In this document: piece by piece, positions 24,071 through 37,085 of the stretch
Position numbering within the stretch: position 1 is the first letter of the stretch
How the letters are laid out: each line of letters begins with the position of its first letter
Position numbers and translations under genes: made by a program
Notes under the pieces: model-generated
The model's input: the letters and a program-made list of their open reading frames with translations, nothing else
The model's database searches: none
What the model was told of the DNA's origin: nothing
NCBI GenBank assembly: GCA_947044405.1
Contig: CAMRHE010000054.1
Span: forward strand, 1,798,001 to 1,862,000
Reading direction: 5' to 3'
DNA: 64,000 nt
Source: Leptodactylus fallax
Lineage: Eukaryota; Chordata; Amphibia; Anura; Leptodactylidae

Positions 24071-24311
24071 TATTGATGAGCGAATAGAAGCTGCAGAAGT
24101 GGAAATCGATCCGAATTTCAGGAAATATTCAATTCACAGGGACATGACCGCGGCATCCAAGGGCTTCCACCATTTTGCCACTCACCCCGGCTCTCTGCAG
24201 ACAGGAAATAGATGTTTATTCGCCGCAAATTAATTTGGATCGAATAGAATCATATCGCGAAATTTCGGCGAAGTTGGCGAATCGAATTTTTTAATACTTC
24301 GCTCATCTCTA
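24071..24311. mobile_element. 241-bp hAT MITE
   Basis: Ends TATTGATGAGCGAATAG and, inverted, TAGAGATGAGCGAAG. 8-bp direct repeats CTGATCAT (24063-24070) and CTGATCGT (24312-24319) flank it and match at 7 of 8. Its first 60 bp match the right end of the 3.9-kb element at 32396-36319 (CTGCAGAAGTGGAA, then ATTTCAGGAAAT), which carries hAT transposase remains. It is therefore probably a short derivative moved by that hAT family. Confidence 0.88.
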
Positions 24312-24451
24312 CTGATCGTGTTAAATGTTTAGGACAGAACAATAAGAAATAGTATGGCTTGTTTGTTAGGCTTACCAGGAGAAAGCCTCTTCTTTTTAAA
24401 GAACATGACAACATGTCTTAAGTTTACAAATCACATGACTTCTGGAACAAT

Positions 24452-24771
24452 GGGAGAAATTATTAACTTTACCTTGCCAGTTGTCTAGTGCAAAAGTGGC
24501 ATGGCCAGTTGTGCAAACAAATGTGCCAAAAATGCTCCATTTTTTTGACCTGCCTACCCAAAAGCGGGTGGAACATGGGGAGGGATCAGGACTGGCCAGG
24601 TCAGCACACCTTCTATGACTTGTGTAGATTTCAATTTTGATGCAGTGGACCTCTTATAGTGTTTCAGAATTATTAAGAAGCAGGAGCCTCTTAACAATTC
24701 TGGTGCATCTGTGCCCTGCGCCCAAAACAGTAAGACTAGTTCACAATGCACTGACTTTAATAAATCCCCCC
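24452..24771. mobile_element. MITE with GGGAGAAATTATTAA ends
   Basis: Inserted in the Tc1 remnant. The left end is GGGAGAAATTATTAA and the right end is TTTAATAAATCCCCCC. Short AATG-type repeats flank it. Inner motifs CCAGTTGT and TGGCATGGCCAGTTG are repeated. It is non-coding. Confidence 0.6.
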
Positions 24772-25079
24772 AAATGTCCTTTGGACAAACAAGAACAAAG
24801 TGAAGATATATGGCCATAATGCACAGCACCAACTGTGAAGCACAGAATGATGATAATTTGGGCTTGTTTTTCAGTCCTCGGCAACTTGCAGCCATTGAGT
24901 CGACTATGAACTTCTCTGTATACAAAATTATTCTACAGTCAAATGTGAGGCCACCCATACAACAGTTAAAGCTTGGCCAAAACTGAGACACGCACCAGGA
25001 CAATGATCCCAAGAAGTGGAAGAGTGAAGAAATCAGGCGATACCTTTTAGAGGCTAACTGAGTATATTTATAAGTAAGC

Positions 25080-25111
25080 TTTCAGGAGTACTAGCTAGCT
25101 CCCTTCATCAG
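25080..25111 (-). ncRNA. Hammerhead-like core in Penelope 3' region, minus copy
   Basis: On the minus strand CTGATGA (25111-25105) is followed by a GGGAG...CTCCT stem with one G-U pair and then GAAA (25083-25080). This matches the conserved core of hammerhead ribozymes, which are known in Penelope-like elements. Stem III and the cleavage site are not convincing, so activity is uncertain. Confidence 0.5.
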
Positions 25112-25324
25112 ACATGGTGTGATACAAGAACTGAAAATTCACAGATTTTTATACACATGGTTTTCAAAGTATTTTAGAGTCCTTAAAAAAACCAGAACAA
25201 AATGCAATCTAAGTAGAGAAGTTATTTACAACAGGTCAAAAAAAACAATCTGGAAAGTTGTGGTGCGTGACAGAGGGATCTGTTATCTGTTTGCTATCAG
25301 GAGGTGATTTGTGACCCTCACAGT

Positions 25325-26090
25325 TCATACATAGTGTGACATGAAGCTGGCATGAATATTAAGTCCAAATTGCAGAGTTTGAAATTTTTGCATAAATTTG
25401 TACTCCCATTGTTTCCTCGCCTCCTGCGTCTTAAAATGTCCCATTAAAACCACAACCCGCAAATCTTCAATAGAGTGGTTTTCTCCGGAGAAATGTGCGG
25501 CCACTGGGAGATCGGTTCTGCTGTTATTAATACTGGATCTGTGTGAGTTCATTCGTTGACTGAGTCTCTGCCCTGTTTCCCCCACATAGAGGCCTGTGGT
25601 GGGACATTGCGTACACATTATGAGGTACACCACATTAGAAGACCTGCAGGAAAATGTCCCCCTAATTCTGTGTATCTGTTGTGACTGTGGGATAGGTACA
25701 CTGTCAGCGGTGTGGATGTGCTTGCAGGTCATGCACCTTTTATGTAGGCAAGGTGAGGTGCCATTTTCAGTTGGGGCCTTCAGGGCACTCCGGACGATAA
25801 TACGCCTCAGGTTTGGTGGTTGTCGAAAGGAAAGGAGAGGGGGGACTGGAAATATGTCCTTGAGTCTGTTGTCCCTATGTAGCACAGGTTGGAGCTCCTT
25901 GGCAATCCTTCGTAGGATCTCCAGCTGTGGGTTGTAGGTGACAACTAGGGGCACTCGGGCTTCTTTCTGGGTCTTTTTATATGTGAGCAGACTGTCTCTG
26001 TTAATGGCTGCTGCTTTGTTTAATTGGTTGTCTGTTACTTTTGGTTTGTATCCCAGTCTGAGAAATTTCATCCTCAGATCCAGGAGGTGC
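25325..26090 (-). pseudogene. Penelope-like RT C terminus plus GIY-YIG endonuclease, minus copy
   Basis: The frame is open on the minus strand from inside the copy to the stop at 25325. It holds the linker after the reverse transcriptase (LLDLRMKFLRLGYKP), a CxxC-type region (CLHKRCMTCKHIH) and a GIY-YIG nuclease domain (VVYLIMCTQ ... GLYVGETGQRLSQRMNSH) to the C terminus. The polymerase motifs are missing because the copy is truncated at 26090. The start-like codons further upstream (to 26215) lie in antisense sequence of the plus copy and are not part of the gene. Unlike the plus copy, the linker frame is unbroken. Confidence 0.88.
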
Positions 26091-26118
26091 CCTGGGCCCT
26101 CTAACTGAGGGTACCATT

Positions 26119-27479
26119 TTGGCCACCATGGATGTGGAATCCCTGTATACCAACATTCCCCACAAGGATGGAGTTGCAGCATGTCGGGTACACCTGGCAA
26201 AGCAAAACCTTCCAACAGAACCAGTAACGCAGCTCATACAATTCATCCTTAGCCACAACCATTTTACCTTTGGAGAGGATCTATATCTACAGCGAATGGG
26301 AACTTCAATGGGGACCAGATGCGCACCCCAATATGCAAATCTCTTTATGGCAGAACTGGAAGGAGCATATTTATCAACATGCACCACCAAACCTATGATT
26401 TACCTTCGTTATATCGATGATATCCTTGTCATCTGGACTGCAGGTGAGGAGGCCCTACTTCAATTCCATAATGACTTCAATGACTTTCACCCTACTATCA
26501 ACCTTAAACTTAGCTATTCAGGGAGTGAAATTCACTTTCTGGATACCACAATATACATCAAAGACCACCGGCTACTCACATCAATATACCACAAACCCAC
26601 AGACAGAACGGCCTACCTGAGAAACGACAGCTTCCACCCCAAGCACACAAGACAATCTATCATCTACAGCCAGGCTATACGATACAATCGTATTTGCTCC
26701 GACAAAACAGACCTGGACAAGCACCTCCTGGATCTGAGGATGAAATTTCTCAGACTGGGATACAAACCAAAAGTAACAGACAACCAATTAAACAAAGCAG
26801 CAGCCATTAACAGAGACAGTCTGCTCACATATAAAAAGACCCAGAAAGAAGCCCGAGTGCCCCTATTCGTCACCTACAACCCACAGCTGGAGATCCTACG
26901 AAGGATTGCCAAGGAGCTCCAACCTGTGCTACATAGGGACAACAGACTCAAGGGCATATTTCCAGTCCCCCCTCTCCTTTCCTTTCGACAACCACCAAAC
27001 CTGAGGCGTATTATCGTCCGGAGTGCCCTGAAGGCCCCAACTGCACCTCACCTTGCCTACATAAAAGGTGCATGACCTGCAAGCACATCCACACCGCTGA
27101 CAGTGTACCTATCCCACAGTCACAACAGATACACAGAATTAGGGGGACATTCTCCTGCAGGTCTTCCAATGTGGTGTACCTCATAATGTGTACGCAATGT
27201 CCCACCACAGGCCTCTATGTGGGGGAAACAGGGCAGAGACTCAGTCAACGAATGAACTCACACAGATCCAGTATTAATAACAGCAGAACCGATCTCCCAG
27301 TGGCCGTACATTTCTCCGGAGAAAACCACTCTATTGAAGATTTGCGAGTTGTGGTTTTAATGGGACATTTTAAGACGCAGGAGGCGAGGAAACAATGGGA
27401 GTACAAATTTATGCAAAAATTTCAAACTCTGCAATTTGGACTTAATATTCATGCCAGCTTCATGTCACACTATGTATGA
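26119..27479 (+). pseudogene. Penelope-like reverse transcriptase/GIY-YIG, plus copy
   Basis: 5'-truncated. RT motif A is ATMDVESLYTNIPH (about 26119-26163), motif B is MGTSMGTRCAPQYANLF and motif C is RYIDDILVIW (about 26410-26437). The RT-to-nuclease linker breaks after ALKAPT at about 27041, where 7 bp (GAAAATG) present in the minus copy are missing. The GIY-YIG domain continues in another frame at 27072-27479. The enzyme would prime from nicked DNA. Here the upstream RT fingers are absent and the frame is shifted, so the copy is dead. Few other differences separate the two copies. Confidence 0.9.
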
Positions 27480-27534
27480 ACCATGAACTGAACTCAATAT
27501 TCATGCCAGCTTCATGTCACACTATGTATGAACT
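27443..27534 (+). repeat. 51-bp tandem duplication at Penelope stop region
   Basis: The block with ATGCCAGCTTCATGTCACAC occurs at 27451 and again at 27502 (offset 51). The minus copy has it once. It is a small local duplication after or during insertion. Confidence 0.9.
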
Positions 27535-27744
27535 GTGAGGGTCACAAATCACCTCCTGATAGCAAACAGATAACAGATCCCTCTGTCACGCACCACAACT
27601 TTCCAGATTGTTTTTTTTGACCTGTTGTAAATAACTTCTCTACTTAGATTGCATTTTGTTCTGGTTTTTTTAAGGACTCTAAAATACTTTGAAAACCATG
27701 TGTATAAAAATCTGTGAATTTTCAGTTCTTGTATCACACCATGT

Positions 27745-27776
27745 CTGATGAAGGGAGCTAGCTAGTACTCCTGAAA
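27745..27776 (+). ncRNA. Hammerhead-like core in Penelope 3' region, plus copy
   Basis: CTGATGA (27745-27751), the GGGAG/CTCCT stem and GAAA (27773-27776). Identical core to the minus copy. Downstream GTTAGCC and GGCTAAC (about 27799 and 27851) could form an outer stem. Function is not shown. Confidence 0.5.
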
Positions 27777-28316
27777 GCTTACTTATAAATATACTCAGTT
27801 AGCCTCTAAAAGGTATCACCTGATTTCTTCACTCTTCCACTACTTTCAATGGCTAACACGGTACAACATTATACTCCAATGATCCCAAGAACACCAGCAA
27901 ATCTACAATATAATGACTGAAAATAAAAAAAAATCTAGGTTTTGCAATGGCCCAGTCAAAGTCCAGACCTCAACCCAATTGAAATGCTGTGACAAGACCT
28001 TAATAGAGAACTGTGTATAAACAAATGCTCACAAGCAACATTGTAAAGAAGAGTAGGCCAAAATTCCCCCAGAAAAATGTGAGAGGTTGATGAAGTTATG
28101 CAGAAAACAAAAACTTCAAGTTATTGGTGCTAAATGTGTTTCTACAAGCTATTGATTTATGGGTTGTACTTGGTATTTCACACATGGCTTTTCTATTTGG
28201 GATTCATATTTGTGAGAAATAAATAATAAAATAATGAAATCTGTTGTTCTGTTGTTCATCTGAGGTTGTATTTACCTAATTTTAAGACCTTCCAAGGACC
28301 ATATTAAATTATCTTA

Positions 28317-29953
<1,637 letters not shown>

Positions 29954-29955
29954 TA

Positions 29956-32387
29956 TGATATGTAAGATCATAGAATTCAAAGAGGGTGGACTTTGTGTTT
30001 TTCATGAACATACACTAAAAAGTTACTTAATATAATACATCATTTACATGAATATTAATGTTAGAGCTTACATTTTAACAGTAGTAGTAGTATTACAATT
30101 GTTAAAGCATACAGGAGTATTCTTTCTTTCAAAACTGTTTTTATTGAGTACTGAAGCAGTGTGGCAGGTAATATCCAAAGGACTTATAACATATCAAAAT
30201 ATAGCCATGAATCATGTGTGAAAACTAGATATGTTACATTGTATATGTTGTATATGTAAACATTGTACGAGGTGTGTAAAAAGGAAGTTACTCCTAACCA
30301 GTATATAATACGAGAAAAGAAAGAGGAAATGGAGGGAAATAATAAAAATAAAACTGAAGTTTATTATGATATGCTGCTAAAAAGCTATATATAAATACAT
30401 TGAATAAAAACTAAGCAATAGATATCCCTATCATGTAAGAGGTCCACTTTTCCTCACTATAAGCGAATGAATAGTATAGCTTTTTCTCAAAGGTATGTAC
30501 TGGTATGTATATTTGTCACACAACAGATATTGGCCAATGTGATATAATATTTGCAACCTTATACAATAAATCGATTTTCGAGATATTGTTGTACATAAGT
30601 ATTGCAATATTCTAAAAACACCAGCAAGGATCACCTGTATTCACCTATATCACCTATATTAGTCCAAAATATAGATGATCATACTGCCAAACAGTCATAG
30701 GCAGCAGAAAAATTGAATCCCAAGGACAGGAACGTTTGAGGAGCAGTCACCCCCTTTGCACCAGTACTATATAGCTTTATCCAGGGAGGTCTGACCACAG
30801 TGTATGGCTCAGGATAAGGGTCTTGTGATATCCTGTATAAATTGAGGAATTGTGAATACTCTGGTAGGTGCCGAAGTCTCTCGGAATTCTCCGGCATACA
30901 GAGGCCAAATGCAGTTCTAAAGTAGCATGATCCTCTATGAGTGAACCAGAAGATTGCATCCTACAGCATTAGGAGATCACAAGTACAGCGTTGGAAGTAA
31001 ATGTTGCGGCCAAATGCAGTGAAAGAGAAAATACTGGCTGACTGAGATTAAGCTTGGCTTACACAAGTAGTTAGAGTGCTTGGTAATGTTACATATTATG
31101 AATGGGCTATTAAATAGTAATAGTGATGTAACTGCTATTCTATCCCTGGGAAATTTTGACCCTATCCTACTTGAATTATTGGAAATCCAAGCAAACAGTG
31201 GAAGTGTAAAAACTTCATGCAGATGTTAAACATTATAAAAATAAAAGAAGAAAAAAAAATGAGGCACAAATTTCAGCCATATTGTGTGTGTATAATGCTT
31301 CCTTTTTAAGGATTAATTCATATCTTTGTCAGAGGCTCCGAGACTAGAAACTGCCTAAAATCATGAAAAAGAAAATGTCCTGCCTGCATGAAAATATAGC
31401 GTATACTTGATGCACTCCATTTGAGGTCCCTTGGGATCTGTTATTTTCTAACATTAGATGGATCTGTCCTTACAGTTCCTTTCGTTCTTCTGTTCCTATG
31501 ACAGAACAGAAGCATAGACTTATAAATGCATATCTGAACCGAACTTAACTTTGTTGGTTCAGTAAAGTGGTTATGAAATTTCAATATTTTCAAACATTCA
31601 GAAACCATACAATACAGTCACAGTATGTTTTAGAGATCAAGTACAGTATATTCATGCCAATTACCTTTAAACAAAACTTATCCAGTTAATTATAAGGTTC
31701 AATTTTTCATTCTTTTTTCAGTTCTTCGTTTTTTTTCCTTTTAAACTTGTAAATGACAAAATTCATTGTAATTAAAAAAATATTATCTGATAGAACAATA
31801 ATTAGACAGAAGAAAAATGCATTAAAGAAACTGCTGCGATGCATACTGTATGTTTTGCTCAATTAGAAATTATGAATAAATATAACAGTGAATATCTCAT
31901 AAAATGCAGTCGTTCTTTCAGAAATGCAAATTAAAAACCTTTGAATAGAATCGGAGCCTGAAGCATCAACAATGACAATTCTTTGATTGCGGATCAATGT
32001 TTTGAAATGTATTTTTTTAATATATGTCACACCATCATTCATTCAGTGATAAATTTGATTTGATAGTCCTAGTTGTAATGAGCTAGCCTAGCTTCATACT
32101 TTTCAGTCAATGGTCATAATTAAACTACAGAAAATGCATTGCTTATAAATGTGACAACATTATATTTCCTTCTTTATTTACTTGTATCAAACACTACTAA
32201 AATCATTGTGCAGGGATTCATTCTGTGTACAAAACAATTCAAATAGACTGTCCTTATGCCTTACCTGCCTATGAATTTCAATGCTGTCCTATTTAGAGAT
32301 TTTACCCATTTGTTTTACTAGTCCCTAAAATGTTGAACGTTTTAAGAATCTTAAACAAAGACATAATTTTTTTAATACATTTTGGAT
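29956..32387. other. Unassigned AT-rich DNA, no gene seen
   Basis: About 2.4 kb without recognisable coding or repeat signature. Short AT-rich runs and isolated AATAAA-like motifs are present but have no supporting context. Confidence 0.5.
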
Positions 32388-32936
32388 CTATTTAGTAGAA
32401 ATGAGAGAATTTCTCAAAAGTTTGATTCGGCACTTCTATTCGAAGTTCCAAAAAAATTTGCTTCAATCCGAATTACTTTGTGGTGAATATATCGCTAAAA
32501 AACACCTATTTCCTAGCTTCAGAGAGCCTGTATAGTGGAATAGAACACTGTGCCTTGCAGTAACACGCATAGGGAGCCTACTGTGGTAGTCAAACAATAC
32601 TGTGAGTCTGAATGACACGCACATGACAGGCGTCGCTCTTAGAATCAATGCACACTTCACTTATTTGGATAGTTACGGGGCCAAAACTGACCATCTAACT
32701 CAAGTGTGAACCCAGCCTTACAGGTCCATGTTAGTGCCAGGTAGAAATAACCGTGCAGAGACCCAACATCCTACTGTAGAGTGAAAGAGCATACTCCTTT
32801 TACATCGTCATCTGTCGATTCCACATATATGTCTACAGAGTGGCAAGGCAACATAATGCGGAGTTGGCAGCAGCATCATTAAACCACAGAGTGGCAAGGC
32901 GACATAATGTGGAGGTGGCAGCAGCATGAGGAGGCC

Positions 32937-34945
32937 ATACAGTGACCCAGTGGTAGCGGCATTAGGAGGACATACAGTGACCCAGCAGTGACTGTGGCAT
33001 GAGGAGGGCATACAGTGACCCAGTGGCAGAGGTGGAGGTTGTAGCAGCCTTAGGAGGGTATACAGTGACCCAGTGGCTGCAGCATGAGGAGGGCATAGAG
33101 TGACTCAGTGGCTGTGGCATGAGGAGGCCATACAGTGACCCGGTGGCAGCAGCATGAGGAGGATGCAGAGTGACCCAGTGGAAACAGCATGAGGCTGCCA
33201 TACAGTGTTCCAGTGGCAGCGGCATGAGGAGGCCATACAGTGACCCGGTGGCAGTGGCATGAGGAGGGCATACAGTGACCCGGTGGCAGTGGCATGAGGA
33301 GGCCATACAGTGACCCGGTGGCAGTGGCATGAGGAGGTCATACAGTGACCCAGTGGCTGCGGCATGAGGTTGCATACAGTGACAGTGGCAGTGGCATGAG
33401 GAGGGCATACAGTGACCCAGTGGCAGTGGCATGAGGAGGGCATACAGTGACCCAGTTCCTCCCCTGTGTGACTTTGTTCCCCCAGGCAAACGAGGTGTAG
33501 AACAGTTTGACACCGTTGTGCCCTACACATGTGGTATTCTGGAGGAGCACTGTGAATTGTCCTGCAGTGGAGGCTGAGGAAACAGTGGAGAATGAGTTGG
33601 ACATTGTTTCAGGACCAACGGTGTCAGAATGTGGAAGCGGAAGCGGCGCCACCTGGCCAAGTTTCTGGTGACAAGGTGACAATGTGAAGTTGGCAGCGGC
33701 ATGAGGAGGGCATACAGTGACCCAGTGGCAGCAGCATGAGGAGGACGCAGAGTGTCCCAATGGAAACGGCATGAGGAGGCCATGCAGTGACCCAGTGGCA
33801 GCAACATGAGGAGGCCATACAGTGACCAAGTGGCAGCAACATGAGGAGGGCATACAGTGACCAAGTGGCAGCGGCATGAGGAGGCCATACAGTGACCAAG
33901 TGGCAGCAACATGAGGAGGCCATACAGTGACCCGGTGGCAGCGGCATGAGAAGGACATACAGTGACCCAGTGGAAACAACTTGAGGAGGGCATACAGTGA
34001 CCAAGTGGCAGCAACATGAGGAGTGCATACAGTGACCCAGTGGCAGCGGCATGAGGAGTACACAGAGTGACTCAGTGGAAGTGGCATGAGAAGGCCATAC
34101 AGTGACCCGTTGGCAGCAGCAGCATGAGGAGGGCATACAGTGACCCAGTGGAAATGGCATGAGGAGGCCATACAGTGACCAAGTGGCAGCAACATGAGGA
34201 GGGCATACAGTGACCCAGTGGCAGCGGCATGAGGAGTACACAGAGTGATCCAGTGGAAGTGGCATGAGGAGGCCATACAATGTCCCGGTGGCAGCAGCAT
34301 GAGGAGGGCATACAGTGACCAAGTGGCAGCGGTATGAGGAGGCCATACAGTGACCAAGTGGCAACAACATGAGGAGGGCATACAGTGACCCAGTGGCAGT
34401 GGCATGAGAAGTACACAGAGTGACCCAGTGGAAGTGGCATGAGGAGGCCACACAGTGACCCGGTGGCAGCAACATGAGGAGGGCATACAGTGACCCAGTG
34501 TAAGTGGCATGAGGAGGCCATACAGTGACCCAGTGACATTGTGTAGGTGTGAGCAACCTTAGTAGCCCATACAGTGACCTGGTAAGAGAGTGTGGAGGTG
34601 TCAGCAGCCTTAGTAGGCCATACAGTGACCCAGTAAGAGAGTGGGGAGGTGTCAGCAGCCTTAGTAGGCCATACAGTGACCCAGTGGCAGAGTGAGGAGG
34701 TGCCAGCAGAGTGAGCAGGCCACAGATTGGCAAGGTGATATAATGTGTAGGTAGCAACAGCCTTAGGAGGCCATACAGTGACCCAGTGGCAGAGAGAGGA
34801 GGTGGCAACAGCGTGAGGAGGCCATACAGTCACCAAGTGGCAGAGTGCAGAGGTGGTAGCAGAGTGAGCAGTGGCAAGGTGATATAATGTGTAGGTAGCA
34901 ACAGCCTTAGGAGGCCATACAGTGAACCAGTGACAGAGTGTGGTG
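32937..34945. repeat. 35-bp minisatellite inside hAT element
   Basis: Units of the type CATACAGTGACCCAGTGGCA plus GCGGCATGAGGAGGC recur every 35 bp (for example 33851 and 33886), with a unique spacer at about 33449-33685. The unit has no stop on the minus strand in any frame. Because 35 is not a multiple of 3, very long open frames arise on the minus strand that cycle through all three readings every 35 codons. They are not genes. Confidence 0.95.
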
Positions 34946-34974
34946 AGGCAACATGGATCATTTAATCTGCTGCA

Positions 34975-35213
34975 TCAGGCATTGGTGGGTGGAAGTCCTG
35001 GCTGATCCATGCTTGATTCATCTTCACAAAGGGACAGGCAAGTTCTCCTTGGGGTAACTATGGCCCCCGCCGTACTAAACACCCTCTCTGATGCCACACT
35101 ACTGGCCGGGCAGGACAGCTTTTCCAGGGCAAACTCGGCCAGTTGCGGCCACAAATCCAGTTTGCCTGCTCAGTAGACCAGCGGATCTTCGATGACGGGT
35201 GGCAGGGAATAAA
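34975..35213 (-). pseudogene. hAT transposase C-terminal dimerisation domain remnant
   Basis: Minus-strand translation gives VIEDPLVY, a stop, AGKLDLWPQLAEFALEKL, then SCPASSVASERVFSTAG and AIVTPRRT, ending at a stop at 34975-34977. The CPASSVASERVFSTAG block is the signature of the hATC dimerisation domain at the transposase C terminus. The in-frame TGA at 35170-35172 stands where the family usually has Trp (YWAGK). Upstream catalytic parts are not recognisable. It confirms the hAT assignment made from the 8-bp target duplication. Confidence 0.9.
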
Positions 35214-35402
35214 CACCTTTAAATAAGTGATAACCGCTAAGAATTATTGAATTATTGAATTTTTATTGACAATACTGTTTTTAAATATTGCCTGCAACTT
35301 TATACTGGTAACAAAATGGCGAATATGGTCGTTATTTCTTTCCCCACGTTAAAGGCCTTTATTACAGATAAGTGAAGATATTATTGGACTATAATTCAGT
35401 TT

Positions 35403-35735
35403 TCTTTGGCACAATAGTACTGAATAATGTTATGCCTTGTAAGAACAGTGAATAAGCCCCTTATAATAAACACCTTTAAAAAGGTTTTTTTTTACAGATA
35501 CGTGCAGATATGGCTTTGGCACAATAGTACTGAATAATGTTATGCCTTGTAAGAACAGTGACTAAGCCCCTTATAATAAAGACCTTTAAAAAGGCTTTTT
35601 TTTACAGATACGTGCAGATATGGCTTTGGCACAATAGTACTGAATTATGTTATGCCTTGTAAGAACAGTGAATAAGCCCCTTATAATAAAGGCCTTTAAA
35701 AAGGCTTCTTTTACAGATACGTGCAGATATTAGTG
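35403..35735. repeat. Three 110-bp tandem repeats
   Basis: CCCCTTATAATAAA and the following ACCTTTAAAAAGG recur at about 35457, 35567 and 35677, each followed by TACAGATACGTGCAGATAT. The period is 110 bp. The array lies within the hAT element, upstream of the transposase end. Confidence 0.92.
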
Positions 35736-36327
35736 TATGGTATTTACATTTTCTTTGCTGTACTGCATTGCAAATGGCTTGTTGTGTTCTACCTTGATGA
35801 CATAGATATGAGTGATGAGCAGCAGTACAATGACAGTGAGTGCTGCAATGTGAATTATGCTGCAAATTCTTGCTGTAAATGAGCCTCCAACAACCCCAAA
35901 TTCTTCTCTCAATTCCTCCCTATGCTTTCCCTACAGTTCTAAGGCTCAGCCTCTTTCCCTGAACTTCTATATGTTTTCTAAGTCTTTCCCTAGCTCCTGC
36001 CGACGTCTGTCCCTACAGTAAGAGCGATGTGGAATGACTGTACCTAAAATGGCCGATGGTTTTTATAGGACTGTGACATCACAGGTCCTGCTGGCTGCTT
36101 ATTAGCTGCACGCTTGGCATTGTGGGTGATCCCGCACTCCCAGAGTCCCTTCCCCCTTGTCCTAACATGAGTGGCGGCCATTTTAAAAAAAATTTAAAAA
36201 AAAAAAAAAAAGCGATTTGATGCATCAAAGCGTGAGGAAATCCGGAATCATGGCGAATTGAAGATTTCCTGAAATATGGATCGAATTCCACTTCTGCAGA
36301 ATCGAATCGCTCATCTCTACTGTTTAG

Positions 36328-36727
36328 GCAAAGTGCATAAAGGCTGTGTAAAGTGGTCTAGTTTAGAAATCCTATTTTCATATATCCTGTTACAGAGATC
36401 TGAATTAATTATGGGGAATACTCTGTTAAGGATCCTCAGCTATTGGGGTTTATACAACACAGAATATAGAGTTAGGATGCCAGCAGTGCTTTTCTTAAGG
36501 TGGCATAACCCTAACTAGCAGCACAAGACAATTTGTTTGGATAGACAACATGACATGGCATGTCAGATAATGGATCACATACTGTAGTATAGCATAGCAT
36601 ATAACAGAGTAAAATTAACCATGTGGTATTTACACTGCAAGAGGGTCAATATAACTCATAGGAATGATAAAGGATACTTGTAGCAAATTTAGTTAATTAG
36701 TTACTATTTTTTGTAAGTTTGTATATA
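36328..36727. other. Unassigned DNA, no gene seen
   Basis: Spacer between the hAT element and a Tc1. No coding signature. Confidence 0.5.
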
Positions 36728-37085
36728 CAGTCATGGCCGTAAGTGTTGGCACTCCTGAAATGAAGTATTTCTCCCAGAAAATTTTTCCAGTTACATGTTT
36801 TGTTATAGAGATGTTTATTTCCTTTGTGTGTATTGGAACAACAGAAAAAAAACCTGCAAATTGGACATAATTCCACAATAACCATCAAAAATGGGCTGGA
36901 CAAAATTATTGGCACCTTTTCAAAATTGTTTGTAAATAACTTTGTCTCAAGCATGTGATACTCGTTCAAACTCACCTATGGCAAGTAACAGGTGTGGGCA
37001 ATATAAAAATCACACCTCTAACCAGATAAAAAGAAATAGGTTCACTCAATCTTTGCATTGTGTGTCTGTGTGTGCCACACTAAGC

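Larger units (their letters stand above)
25016..27876. mobile_element. Head-to-head Penelope-like element pair with 15-bp TSD
   Basis: Two 5'-truncated Penelope-like copies face away from each other: a minus-strand copy at 25016-26090 and a plus-strand copy from about 26100 to 27876. The whole unit is flanked by one perfect 15-bp duplication, CAATGATCCCAAGAA, at 25001-25015 and 27877-27891, so both copies entered in one event. Both outer borders are 3' ends. Ten bases at 26091-26100 belong clearly to neither copy. Confidence 0.93.
23790..28157 (+). pseudogene. Tc1 family C transposase remnants
   Basis: The N-terminal part (about 23790-24060) encodes remnants of the HTH region: GKAIIIAHQSGNSYKAISK and SRSVDLPSNSPQG-like text with internal stops. 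Middle pieces follow at 24320-24450 and 24776-25015. The last piece (27877-28157) contains the CCAGACCTCAACCCAATTGA block encoding PDLNPIE. The Penelope insertion split the gene at the CAATGATCCCAAG block that encodes the second catalytic Asp region (DNDPK). Frameshifts and stops are numerous. Confidence 0.75.
23559..28286 (+). mobile_element. Tc1 family C, broken by three insertions
   Basis: Inverted ends CTTAAAATTAGGT (23559-23571 and 28274-28286) with matching sub-terminal GATGAACAACA motifs. Between them lies a degraded Tc1 interrupted by a hAT MITE (24071-24311), a second MITE (about 24452-24771) and a Penelope pair (25016-27876). Without them about 1.3 kb remain, the size expected of a Tc1 with some deletions. 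It is the oldest layer of this nest. Confidence 0.85.
32396..36319 (-). mobile_element. 3.9-kb hAT-derived element
   Basis: Ends TAGAAATGAGAGAATTTC and, inverted, TAGAGATGAGCGATTC. 8-bp direct repeats CTATTTAG (32388-32395) and CTGTTTAG (36320-36327) match at 7 of 8, as expected for hAT. Inside on the minus strand is the C-terminal end of a hAT transposase. It is followed in the direction of transcription by a 2-kb minisatellite and preceded by a triple 110-bp repeat. The last 80 bp match the 241-bp MITE at 24071. Confidence 0.85.

Noticed and set aside
26090..26215. N-terminal extension of the minus-strand Penelope frame
   Set aside because: This part is antisense to the plus-strand copy. 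The open frame crosses the head-to-head junction by chance.
33338..34808. Minus-strand open frames of about 390 codons rich in Pro, Cys and His
   Set aside because: They are translations of the 35-bp minisatellite, whose unit has no stop on the minus strand. The frame cycles every 35 codons and no domain is present.
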